This document shows, piece after piece, positions 1-7,219 of a stretch of 64,000 nucleotides of DNA. Made by a program: the position numbers and the translations under genes. The notes under the pieces are model-generated. The model saw only the letters and a list, made by a program, of their open reading frames with translations. It searched no databases and was not told where the DNA came from. Every line of letters starts with the position of its first letter. Positions within the stretch are counted from its first letter, which is position 1. Source of the DNA: CAYLUN01 sp964386865 (lineage in GTDB: Bacteria; Verrucomicrobiota; Kiritimatiellia; RFP12; UBA1067); the NCBI GenBank assembly GCA_964386865.1, contig CAYLUN010000014.1, forward strand, positions 1-64,000, in the 5' to 3' direction.

Positions 1-2
1 AG

Positions 3-626
3 CTGCTGCACCCCTACATGCCGTTCCTCACCGAGGAGCTGTGGCACCAGATGGGCTACGCCACCGAGAGCGAGACGATCATGCGTGCGCCGTGGCCCAA
101 GGCCTATGCGGCCGAGCAGGTCGCGTCGTGGGGCCTGAGCGCGGAGGTGACCGCGTACGTCGACGCCAAGCGCGAACTGGTGACGGCGGGCCGCGCGCTG
201 CGGGCCGACTACAACATCGCGCCCTCGCAGTTCGTGCGCTACGTCGTGCAGGCGGTGGACGCCGCGGCGGCGGCTAAGCTCACGGCGGATGTCGAGACGC
301 TCAAGCAGCAGCTGCGCTCCGACAATTTGGAGATCGCGGCGGGCGGCGGCGAGAAAGCCATGCCCGGCACGCTCTGCAAGTTGGGGACTGTCTACCTGCC
401 GCTCGAAGGGCTGGTGGACGTCAAGGCCGAGGCGGCGCGCGTCAAGGCCGAACTGGACAAGACGCTCGGCTTCCTCAAGGGCGTCGAGGCCAAGCTCGGC
501 AACGAGGGTTTTGTGGCCAAGGCGCCCGCCGCCGTGATCGAGCAGCAGCGGGCCAAGCAGAAGGAACTGACTGAGACTGTCGCGCGGCTTGAGAAGCTCT
601 TCGCGACGTTCAGCGCGGCGGGGTGA
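3..626 (+). CDS. valS: valyl-tRNA synthetase, C-terminal part (5' cut by window)
   Basis: This is the 3' end of a class I aminoacyl-tRNA synthetase that charges tRNA-Val in the cytoplasm. The frame is open from the first bases of the window. It begins inside the anticodon-binding domain, whose signature PFLTEELW is visible, and continues into the ValRS C-terminal coiled-coil arm (LPLEGLVDVKAEAARVKAEL, then a Lys/Glu-rich helix ending near the TGA). The arm with its L-x-G-L-V-D-x-x-x-E pattern distinguishes ValRS from IleRS and LeuRS. About 207 residues are present of roughly 880-950 expected. The identity is firm; the missing N-terminus is due only to the window edge. Confidence 0.93.
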   Translation: MLHPYMPFLTEELWHQMGYATESETIMRAPWPKAYAAEQVASWGLSAEVTAYVDAKRELVTAGRALRADYNIAPSQFVRYVVQAVDAAAAAKLTADVETLKQQLRSDNLEIAAGGGEKAMPGTLCKLGTVYLPLEGLVDVKAEAARVKAELDKTLGFLKGVEAKLGNEGFVAKAPAAVIEQQRAKQKELTETVARLEKLFATFSAAG

Positions 627-666
627 TTGAAAGTAATTAGATTGGCGGTTGGGAAAGGGATAGCCT

Positions 667-927
667 ATGCCAGAGGTCAGCAGGTTCCTCGGAATTGTGA
701 TTGCAATCTACTGGCAGGATCATGGTGTGCCGCACTTCCACGCGAAATACGGCGGGCTGCGAGCCTCGTTCTCGATCGAAGACCTCCGGCTTCTGGAAGG
801 TACTCTACCTCCGCGTGTGACGGCGCTAATTGTGGAATGGGCCTTTATGCATAGAGAAGAGTTGATGGATGATTGGAAGTTGGCCTTCGCCAAGAAACCG
901 CTTCGAGCCATCGAGCCGCTCGCATAG
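667..927 (+). CDS. DUF4160 family protein
   Basis: An 86-residue protein with the DUF4160 pattern: MPEVSRFLGIVIAIYWQDH followed by PHFHAKYGG, and a conserved acidic Trp-containing tail (VEWAFMHREELMDDW). The function is not established. Members are commonly encoded next to a DUF2442 protein, as here, where the partner starts 11 bases downstream. The pair is often described as toxin-antitoxin-like, but nothing in this sequence proves that. A GGGAAAGGGAT stretch precedes the ATG at reasonable spacing. The start is well supported because family members begin with this MPxxSRFxGI motif. Confidence 0.85.
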   Translation: MPEVSRFLGIVIAIYWQDHGVPHFHAKYGGLRASFSIEDLRLLEGTLPPRVTALIVEWAFMHREELMDDWKLAFAKKPLRAIEPLA

Positions 928-938
928 GAGTTTAGGCA

Positions 939-1238
939 ATGCGTTACATCACTAGCGTCGAATATGAAGCAGGCTATCGCCTGCGGCTCCGCTTTGAAGA
1001 TGGTTGCCTACGAAGAGTCGACTTGGCCGCCCATCTCGACGGAGAGATGTTTGAGCCGTTGCGGGACGTCGGCCGCTTCAAAACCGCCCGGTTGAATTCC
1101 GATATCGATACCGTAGTCTGGGACAACGGCGCGGACATGTCGCCCGACTTCCTGTATGATATTAGTTCTCCGACCGAGGAGGAGCCAGCCGTCAAAGTTG
1201 CTGAAGACCGGGCCGTGTACGGGCTTTCCAATGGTTGA
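939..1238 (+). CDS. DUF2442 family protein
   Basis: A 99-residue protein beginning MRYITSVEYEAGYRLRLRF, with the typical DUF2442 core: a short beta-meander reading an operator-like ligand (FEDGCLRRVDL), then F-E-P-L-R-D, F-x-x-A-R-L and the TVVWDNGADMSPDFLYD ending. It follows the DUF4160 gene with an 11-base gap and a good ribosome site (AGGAG, then TTTAGGCA before ATG), so the two are very likely co-transcribed. By family precedent it may be the antitoxin-like partner; this is inference. The last 15 or so residues after DFLYDIS are variable and not conserved in the family. Confidence 0.83.
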   Translation: MRYITSVEYEAGYRLRLRFEDGCLRRVDLAAHLDGEMFEPLRDVGRFKTARLNSDIDTVVWDNGADMSPDFLYDISSPTEEEPAVKVAEDRAVYGLSNG

Positions 1239-1373
1239 GGATAGGGGCGCGTGAACGTTGTCCACTCTTGATGCAGAAGACGTTTCGTTTTGAAGGAGAG
1301 TGAGCGAAGAGGCCTATGAATCGTGAAGACGAGCCCTCGTGGGCCTTGCTGGCTGTGCTGGAGGTGCGGTGAC

Positions 1374-1880
1374 GTGCGTGTGCTTCTCGATGACATCACG
1401 ACGCTGAAGGTCGACGCGATCGTCAACGCGGCCAACGCGACGCTGCTGGGCGGCGGCGGGGTGGACGGCGCGATCCACCGCGCGGCCGGTCCGGAACTGC
1501 TGGTCGAGTGCCGGACGCTGGGCGGGTGCATGCCGGGCGAGGCGAAGATCACGAAGGGCTATCGCCTGCCCGCCCGTTTCGTGATCCACACGCCGGGGCC
1601 GGTGTGGTCCGGCGGTCGGCGCGGCGAAGCGGGCGTGCTGGCCGCCTGCTACCGTAACTGTTTGGAACTGGCGTTGGCGAACGGCTGCCGCAGTGTGGCC
1701 TTCCCCTGCGTCAGCACGGGCGTGTACGGCTATCCCCAGGAAGCGGCCGCGCGGGTCGCGGTCGAGACGGTGCGGGATTTTCTCGAGGAGCATCCCGCCT
1801 CCGTCGAGGTAACGTTTTGTTGTTATTCGGGCGCGGACTTGAGATTCTATCAGGCACTTTTAAAAGAGTCTGGACTCTGA
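1374..1880 (+). CDS. macrodomain protein, O-acetyl-ADP-ribose deacetylase type
   Basis: A 168-residue single-domain macro protein of the MacroD/YmdB type, which binds ADP-ribose and hydrolyses O-acetyl-ADP-ribose or mono-ADP-ribosyl esters. The hallmarks are near the N-terminus: VDAIVNAANATLLGGGGVDG and AIHRAAG, followed by GEAKITKGYRLPARFVIHT and the CVSTGVYGYP loop. The frame is open further upstream, but I chose GTG 1374 because GGAGGT lies 8 bases before it and the protein then begins at the family's usual VRVLLDDIT. A short overlapping reading frame (1316-1372, 18 codons, AAGGAG-like site upstream) ends just before this GTG and might act as a leader; this is speculative. Confidence 0.88.
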   Translation: MRVLLDDITTLKVDAIVNAANATLLGGGGVDGAIHRAAGPELLVECRTLGGCMPGEAKITKGYRLPARFVIHTPGPVWSGGRRGEAGVLAACYRNCLELALANGCRSVAFPCVSTGVYGYPQEAAARVAVETVRDFLEEHPASVEVTFCCYSGADLRFYQALLKESGL

Positions 1881-1929
1881 CAGAAGCGAGGCCGGTTTTG
1901 CAGTTCGACAACGAGAAAGAGGAAAGAAC

Positions 1930-2853
1930 ATGGTTACGGCATTTTCAGACAAGGTGTTTCAGGGCATGGCGGGCGCTTACACGGCGCTCTTCACGCCGTT
2001 CACGGCGGACAACCGGGTCAACGTCGGAGCCATCGAGCGGCTCGTCGAGTTTCTGCTGGCCAAGGGCATCCGTGGGTTCTACCTGACGGGCTCGACGGGC
2101 GAGGGCTTCCTGCTGAGCGCGGACGAGCGCAAGCTGGTCGTGGAGACCGTGATGAAGGTCAACCGCGGCCGCGGCAAGGTGATCGTGCACGTGGGCTGCG
2201 TGGCCACGGACGACGCGGTGGCGCTCGCCCGGCACGCGGCGGCGTGCGGCGTGGATTGGGTGTCGTCGGTCGGGCCGGTCTACTTCGGCCAGTCGTTCGA
2301 GGGCGCGTACCGGCACTACAAGCGGATCGCCGAGGCGACCGACCTGCCGTTCATGGTCTACTCGATCGGCCAGGCGCTGGTGCCCGAGCGCGACGTGCGT
2401 TTTTTCGACGTGAAGAACATCCGGGGCATGAAGTACACGGGCTCGGACTACTACAGCGCGCAGGAGCTGAAGCGGCGTCTGAACAAAGAGGCGATCTTCT
2501 TCGCGGGCCGCGACGAGCAGCTCGTCGGCGCGCTGGCGATGGGCGACCTTTTCTCGGGCGGCATCGGCACCACGTACAACATCATTCCCGGCCACTTCGC
2601 GCGGATCTGTGCGCTGGCGGAGCAGGACAAATTCGCGCAGGCCGCGCCGGTGCAGGACGAGGCGAACCGGCTCATCACTCTGATGATCGAGAGCGAGAAC
2701 TGGTCGTACCGCAAGGCTTTCATGCGCTTCATCGGCCTTGACTGCGGCTGGTGCCGCTATCCCTTCGCGCCGCTGACGGAAGCCGAATACGCGGCTTTCG
2801 CGCCGCGCATCGCCTCGCTCGGGATCGTGAAAGAGAACGAAGCTGCGGGCTGA
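1930..2853 (+). CDS. DHDPS/N-acetylneuraminate lyase family aldolase
   Basis: A 307-residue class I aldolase of the DapA/NanA superfamily with a TIM-barrel fold. The substrate-binding loop GSTGEGF is present (residues 55-61). The Schiff-base lysine is K168 in GMKYTGSDYY and the catalytic tyrosine is Y144 in MVYSIG. The downstream GGIGTTYNI closely matches the sialic-acid lyase signature rather than dihydrodipicolinate synthase, so cleavage of N-acetylneuraminate to ManNAc and pyruvate is the best guess. The start is ATG 1930 after GAGGAAAGAAC. A BNR/sialidase-like gene and a sialidase remnant lie elsewhere in the window, which fits sialic acid use. A different 2-keto-acid aldolase remains possible. 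Confidence 0.82.
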   Translation: MVTAFSDKVFQGMAGAYTALFTPFTADNRVNVGAIERLVEFLLAKGIRGFYLTGSTGEGFLLSADERKLVVETVMKVNRGRGKVIVHVGCVATDDAVALARHAAACGVDWVSSVGPVYFGQSFEGAYRHYKRIAEATDLPFMVYSIGQALVPERDVRFFDVKNIRGMKYTGSDYYSAQELKRRLNKEAIFFAGRDEQLVGALAMGDLFSGGIGTTYNIIPGHFARICALAEQDKFAQAAPVQDEANRLITLMIESENWSYRKAFMRFIGLDCGWCRYPFAPLTEAEYAAFAPRIASLGIVKENEAAG

Positions 2854-2883
2854 ACCGCCGGGAGATAGACGAACGCCGTCGTT

Positions 2884-2926
2884 TTCGGCGGGCTCGTAGC
2901 GCCCGCCGTACTGGGCCCGGCAACCG
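2884..2926. repeat. palindromic intergenic repeat, copy 1
   Basis: A 43-base GC-rich element in the gap between the aldolase and the NPCBM gene. Its core is a hairpin, GGCGGGC / TCGTAGC loop / GCCCGCC. An exact 43-base reverse-complement copy lies at 43934-43976, and a diverged relative lies near 44004-44035. This marks it as an interspersed REP-like element rather than a gene-specific terminator. Confidence 0.75.
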
Positions 2927-3050
2927 GATCGCCCGTGCGTAGCCAGCCCGTTATATGCGGTGCGCTTTCTTGCTGCGCCGGGGGAGGCCGTGCTATGCTA
3001 ATGCTGTTAATGTGCGGTTCGGTAAGCCAGCTAAAGGCGCGGGGGATATT

Positions 3051-6000
3051 ATGAGATGTAGATGCAAGCCGGTTCTGTCCGCCAACGTGTGGGCAGGCGT
3101 CGCAATCGTCGTTGTCGCCAGCGTCGCGCACGCGGCGTTGACGCAGCAGGAACTCGCCGAGCGTTCGCCCGCCGGGGCGGTGCGCTATCTGAGCCCGTGC
3201 GTGTACGTGGCCAAGGAGCCGAAGGCGGCCGAGGTCGCGGCCGACGTGGCCGGACTCTCCGAGGTGTCGCTCGTGACGTGGACGGGCGGGGACGCCTCGA
3301 CCTGCGACTACGCCGATTGGCTGGAGGCGCGGTTCGAGGGTGATGGGGCAGCCGTCTACATCTCCGACGTGCAGTGGGAGTTTGCGTGGACGTTCAGTGG
3401 CGACCAGTGGCGCTGCGCGGAGTTTTCCAAGACCCAGGCCCGCAAGGATCGCTCGGTGCTGGACACGGAGCTAACCTGCGGCGGACAGACTTTTAAGAAG
3501 GGGTTCGGCGTGCATGCGGCGTCTCTGATCGTCGTGAAGGTGCCGCCGGGTGCCAAGCGCTTGGTCGCCAAGGGCATGATGGACGATGTCACCGCGACGC
3601 ATCCGCAAGGCACGCAGGCCTCCGCGCAGTTCGCCGTGCTGGCCGGGCTGCCCAGCAAAGATGTGACCGGTTTGCTCGACCTGCCGCAGGTGCTGCCGCC
3701 TGAGACGCGGGCGCTGGTCGCTTCGCTCAAGGCGCGCTGCGACCCGGCTCTGGCCCGCGACTACGAGGGCCTGTGGAAGAGCCTGTTGCTTGAGACGCGT
3801 GTGCAGGAGGGGTGCGTCTCGCGCGAGACGCGGGAGAGCCAAGTGTGTCAGGCGAGCGCGAATGTGCTGGCTTCCGACCGCGACCCCGCCGACGTCGTGG
3901 CGCGTCGCGTGCGGGCGCTGTGGTCGGATCTCGCGCCGGCGGCGGGCCTGAAGAGAGAAGGCAAGGCGCTGGCCGAGCTGGAGGCCGCCGCAAAATTGAC
4001 GCCCGTCGCGGACGGCGCGGCTCGGGCCGACCTGTACGTGAAGCTCTGCGAGCTGCGCCGCAAGATCGCCTTCGCGAACCCGCTGCTCAAGGGGCTCGAC
4101 AAGTTGGCGTTTATCACGCGCGAGGCGTTGCCGCCTGAAGAGCTGAACAACGGCAACCATATGGCGGACCAATACTTCGGGTTTCATGCAACGCTCAAAG
4201 GCTCGACGAAGGGCAACGGCCTGTACGTTCTTGAGAAGCCCTTCTCCGACAAGCCGGCCGTGCGCAACCTGCTCGAGACGTCCGTGGTGGAGGCGGGGCT
4301 GCGCAAGGGGCAGACGCTCGGCAACGGCGGTTACCTCGCCCCGGACGTATCCTATGACGGCAAGCAGATCCTCTTCTGTTACACGGACGGCGCGTGGGCG
4401 TACCGCGAGTGGACCGAGGAGAGCACCTTCCACATCTTCCGCTGCAACGCGGACGGGTCGGGACTTGTGCAGCTCACCGACGGCCCGCTGAACGACCTCG
4501 ACCCCTGCTGGCTCCCGAACGGCCGCATCGCGTTTATCTCCGAGCGGCGGCGCGGCTTTGGCCGCTGCCATCCGCGGCCGGTGCCGAACTACACGCTCTT
4601 CTCGATGTTCGAGGACGGAACGGACATCGAGCGACTCAGCTCGCACGAGACCAACGAGTGGCAGCCGAGCGTGGACAACAACGGCATGCTCGTCTACACG
4701 CGCTGGGACTACGTGGACCGCGGGTTCAACCAGGCGCACCACCTGTGGCTGACCACGCCCGACGGACGCGACGCGCGCGAGCTGAACGGCAACGAGCACC
4801 GCTCGGAGCGCACCGCGCCGCATCTGATCGGCGACGGCCGAGCGATTCCGAACAGCGGCAAATACATCGCCGTCGCGGGCGGGCACCACACGCAGACGCG
4901 CGGCTCGCTGATCGTCATCGACCCCTCGGTGCCGGACGACCACGAGATGTCGCAGGTCCGCCGCTTCACGCCGGACCAGGTGCTGCCCGAGGCGGAGTCG
5001 CCGCTGAAGTACGACAAGGCTTCCGGCGCGTACGCGACGCCATGGCCGCTCAGCGAGAAGTACACGCTCTGCGTTTACGACCCGCTGGCCAACGCGCAGT
5101 ACGGCTACATCGATTGGAAGGCGCGGCGCTACGCCATCGCGCTGGTGGACGCCTTCGGCAACAAGGAGGTGCTCTACACGCACCCCGACATCTCCTGCCT
5201 CTCGCCCATGCCGCTACAGGCGCGCAAGGCGCCGCCGGTGCACGCGCACCAGACGCTGGTCGGCCGCCCGCGCCAGCCGAACGGTGATAAGCCCGAGAAG
5301 ATCGACGCCGCGCTGCTGCCCAAGACCGCCCGCGTCGGCGTCGTGAACGTCTACAATGCCCGCTACCCGCTGCCGGCCGGCACGAAGGTCAAGGCCCTGC
5401 GCGTGTGGCAGATCCTGCCCAAGGTGGCGCCCATCGTGAACAAGCCGCGCATCGGGCTGGGCGACCAGAAGGGCGGACGCCAGTGCCTCGGCACGGTGCC
5501 GGTGGAGGAAGACGGCAGCGCGTTCTTCGAGGTGCCGGTGAACGTGCCGATCCTGTTCCACGCCATCGACGAGAAGGGCCTCGCGATCCAGGGCATGCGC
5601 AGCGCGACCTACACCGCGCCGGGCGAGACGCTGATGTGCAACGGCTGCCACGAGCAGCGCGTGGGCGTGGTGCCGCAAAAGACTTCGGCCACGCCGCAGG
5701 CCATGCGCCGCACGCCGTCGAAGATCGTGCCCGAAGTTAACGGGTCGAACCCCTTCAGCTACCCGCGCCTCGTGCAGCCGGTGCTGGACGCTAAGTGCGC
5801 GAGCTGCCACGGCGAGAAGCGCGACGCGAAGGCGCCCGATCTGCGCAAGGGCAATTTCTTGGCCGACAAGGACGTCTTCTACACCTCGGTGCGCAGCTTG
5901 GGCAAATACGTCCACCATTACGGCGCGACGATCGAGTGGGACGCCTTCACGCCGCCGTACACCGAGCCGGGCAAGTTCGGCGCCTACGCCTCGCCGCTCT

Positions 6001-6158
6001 ATGCGCTGCTGGCGAAGGGGCACCACGACGTGAAGCTGACGGATGAGGAGATGCGCAGGCTTGTGCTCTTCATGGAGTCGAACGCCTCGTTCTTCGGCCA
6101 CGACCACGACCCGCGCGGCCAGGCCGACGGCTGGATCGTCTATCCGGTGCTGCAGTAG
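3051..6158 (+). CDS. exported NPCBM / beta-propeller / c-type haem protein
   Basis: A 1035-residue exported protein of unknown activity. I chose ATG 3051 because it is followed directly by a signal peptide (residues 1-28, ending VAHA), whereas the longer upstream frame gives no sensible N-terminus. Domains in order: an NPCBM-like carbohydrate-binding module at about 80-195 (TFKKGFGVHA), a TolB/PD40-type beta-propeller at about 420-720 (SYDGKQILF, CWLPNGRIAFISERR), a region resembling the hydrazine synthase alpha middle domain at about 750-890, and a C-terminal cytochrome c part. Two haem-attachment motifs are visible: CNGCH at 863-867 and CASCH at 916-920. This arrangement is seen in PVC bacteria. 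The substrate and redox partner are unknown; hydrazine chemistry is not implied. Confidence 0.82.
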   Translation: MRCRCKPVLSANVWAGVAIVVVASVAHAALTQQELAERSPAGAVRYLSPCVYVAKEPKAAEVAADVAGLSEVSLVTWTGGDASTCDYADWLEARFEGDGAAVYISDVQWEFAWTFSGDQWRCAEFSKTQARKDRSVLDTELTCGGQTFKKGFGVHAASLIVVKVPPGAKRLVAKGMMDDVTATHPQGTQASAQFAVLAGLPSKDVTGLLDLPQVLPPETRALVASLKARCDPALARDYEGLWKSLLLETRVQEGCVSRETRESQVCQASANVLASDRDPADVVARRVRALWSDLAPAAGLKREGKALAELEAAAKLTPVADGAARADLYVKLCELRRKIAFANPLLKGLDKLAFITREALPPEELNNGNHMADQYFGFHATLKGSTKGNGLYVLEKPFSDKPAVRNLLETSVVEAGLRKGQTLGNGGYLAPDVSYDGKQILFCYTDGAWAYREWTEESTFHIFRCNADGSGLVQLTDGPLNDLDPCWLPNGRIAFISERRRGFGRCHPRPVPNYTLFSMFEDGTDIERLSSHETNEWQPSVDNNGMLVYTRWDYVDRGFNQAHHLWLTTPDGRDARELNGNEHRSERTAPHLIGDGRAIPNSGKYIAVAGGHHTQTRGSLIVIDPSVPDDHEMSQVRRFTPDQVLPEAESPLKYDKASGAYATPWPLSEKYTLCVYDPLANAQYGYIDWKARRYAIALVDAFGNKEVLYTHPDISCLSPMPLQARKAPPVHAHQTLVGRPRQPNGDKPEKIDAALLPKTARVGVVNVYNARYPLPAGTKVKALRVWQILPKVAPIVNKPRIGLGDQKGGRQCLGTVPVEEDGSAFFEVPVNVPILFHAIDEKGLAIQGMRSATYTAPGETLMCNGCHEQRVGVVPQKTSATPQAMRRTPSKIVPEVNGSNPFSYPRLVQPVLDAKCASCHGEKRDAKAPDLRKGNFLADKDVFYTSVRSLGKYVHHYGATIEWDAFTPPYTEPGKFGAYASPLYALLAKGHHDVKLTDEEMRRLVLFMESNASFFGHDHDPRGQADGWIVYPVLQ

Positions 6159-6193
6159 GCGCGGTGTTTGGTCACTCAAAGAAAGAGGAGAAT

Positions 6194-7219
6194 ATGAAGA
6201 AGAGTATGGGGTATGTTGTGGCTCTGGTTGCGCTTGGTACGGCTGTGGCCGTGCAGGCGGCGGACGCGCCCGCGAAATCGGCGGCTCAACCGAAAGCGGT
6301 GACTCAGCCGAAGGTGGCAGCCACGAACAAGAACGTCGAGGCGTATGCCATCGATCCGACCATAAAGGACGTCGCTTACGGTTCGCATCCGAAGCAAAGG
6401 CTGCATTTCTGGAAGGCCGCGGCGGACAAACCCACGCCTGTGCTGTTCTTTATCCATGGCGGAGGCTGGGGGGCTGGCAACCGGTCGAGCGGACTCGGCG
6501 GTCTGCTGCCCGAAATGCTGAAGGCTGGCATCTCCGTGGTGTCGGTTGAGTACCGTTTCATCAATGAGGCGACCGCTGACGGTGTCGTGCCGCCGGTCAA
6601 GGGTCCGCTGACTGATGCCGCCCGTGCTCTGCAGTTTGTGCGCAGCAAGGCGGCGGAGTGGAACATCGACAAGGCGCGCATCGGCGCGTCGGGCGGCTCG
6701 GCGGGCGCGTGTACGAGTCTCTGGCTGGCTTTCCACGACGACTTGGCAGATCCGAAGAGCGCCGACCCGATCGCGCGCGAATCCACGCGGCTGTGGTGCG
6801 CGGCGGTCTCGGGCCCGCAGACGACGCTTGACCCGAAGCAGATGAAGGAGTGGACGCCCAACAGCAAATACGGTGGCCACGCGTTTGGCTTCAAAGGAGA
6901 TCCGGCGAAAAAGCTGACGCAATTTGATGACTTCCTCGCCAATCGCGAGAATATACTGCCGTGGATCGCCGAGTACTCGCCGTATGCGCTGGTGACGAAG
7001 GATGACCCTCCCGTGGCCTTGTTCTTCAATAACGCGCCTGCCTTGGGACAGGAGCAGAAGGATCCGACGCACACCGCGAACTTCGGCGTGAAGCTTCAGG
7101 AACGCTGCAAAGAGGCCGGCGTTGCGTGCGAACTGATTTACCCCGGCGCTCCGGACGTGAAGCATGCGACGGCGCAGGTGTATCTGCTCGACATGTTGAA
7201 GGCGCCTAAGGCGAAATGA
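6194..7219 (+). CDS. exported alpha/beta-hydrolase esterase (BD-FAE-like)
   Basis: A 341-residue secreted carboxylesterase-like protein. ATG 6194 follows AGGAG by 4 bases and opens a signal peptide (MKKSMGYVVALVALGTAVAV, cleavage near VQA). The fold signatures are the oxyanion loop HGGGWGAGN and the nucleophile elbow SGGSAGA with S169; a C-terminal DVKH supplies a likely catalytic histidine. It resembles acetyl-xylan and feruloyl esterases of the lipase/BD-FAE clan and would remove ester groups from glycans outside the cytoplasm. The stop overlaps the next gene's start by 4 bases (ATGA), indicating coupling. A clear paralogue lies at 17939-18907. Confidence 0.85.
   Translation: MKKSMGYVVALVALGTAVAVQAADAPAKSAAQPKAVTQPKVAATNKNVEAYAIDPTIKDVAYGSHPKQRLHFWKAAADKPTPVLFFIHGGGWGAGNRSSGLGGLLPEMLKAGISVVSVEYRFINEATADGVVPPVKGPLTDAARALQFVRSKAAEWNIDKARIGASGGSAGACTSLWLAFHDDLADPKSADPIARESTRLWCAAVSGPQTTLDPKQMKEWTPNSKYGGHAFGFKGDPAKKLTQFDDFLANRENILPWIAEYSPYALVTKDDPPVALFFNNAPALGQEQKDPTHTANFGVKLQERCKEAGVACELIYPGAPDVKHATAQVYLLDMLKAPKAK

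Noticed and set aside
1316..1372. 18-codon leader peptide upstream of the macrodomain gene
   Set aside because: A ribosome-site-like sequence exists, but the length and lack of conservation data make it indistinguishable from chance.
1930..2853. dapA, dihydrodipicolinate synthase
   Set aside because: The GGIGTTYNI and GMKYTGSD segments match the sialate lyase branch better, and no lysine-pathway genes are adjacent.
3471..5183. 570-codon minus-strand open frame opposite the NPCBM/propeller gene
   Set aside because: Arg/Val/Leu/His-rich composition without domains; the plus-strand gene has signal peptide, propeller and haem motifs.
3051..6158. Hydrazine synthase alpha subunit
   Set aside because: The resemblance is limited to the middle domain and haem motifs; no anammox context (beta/gamma subunit, other cytochromes) is present.
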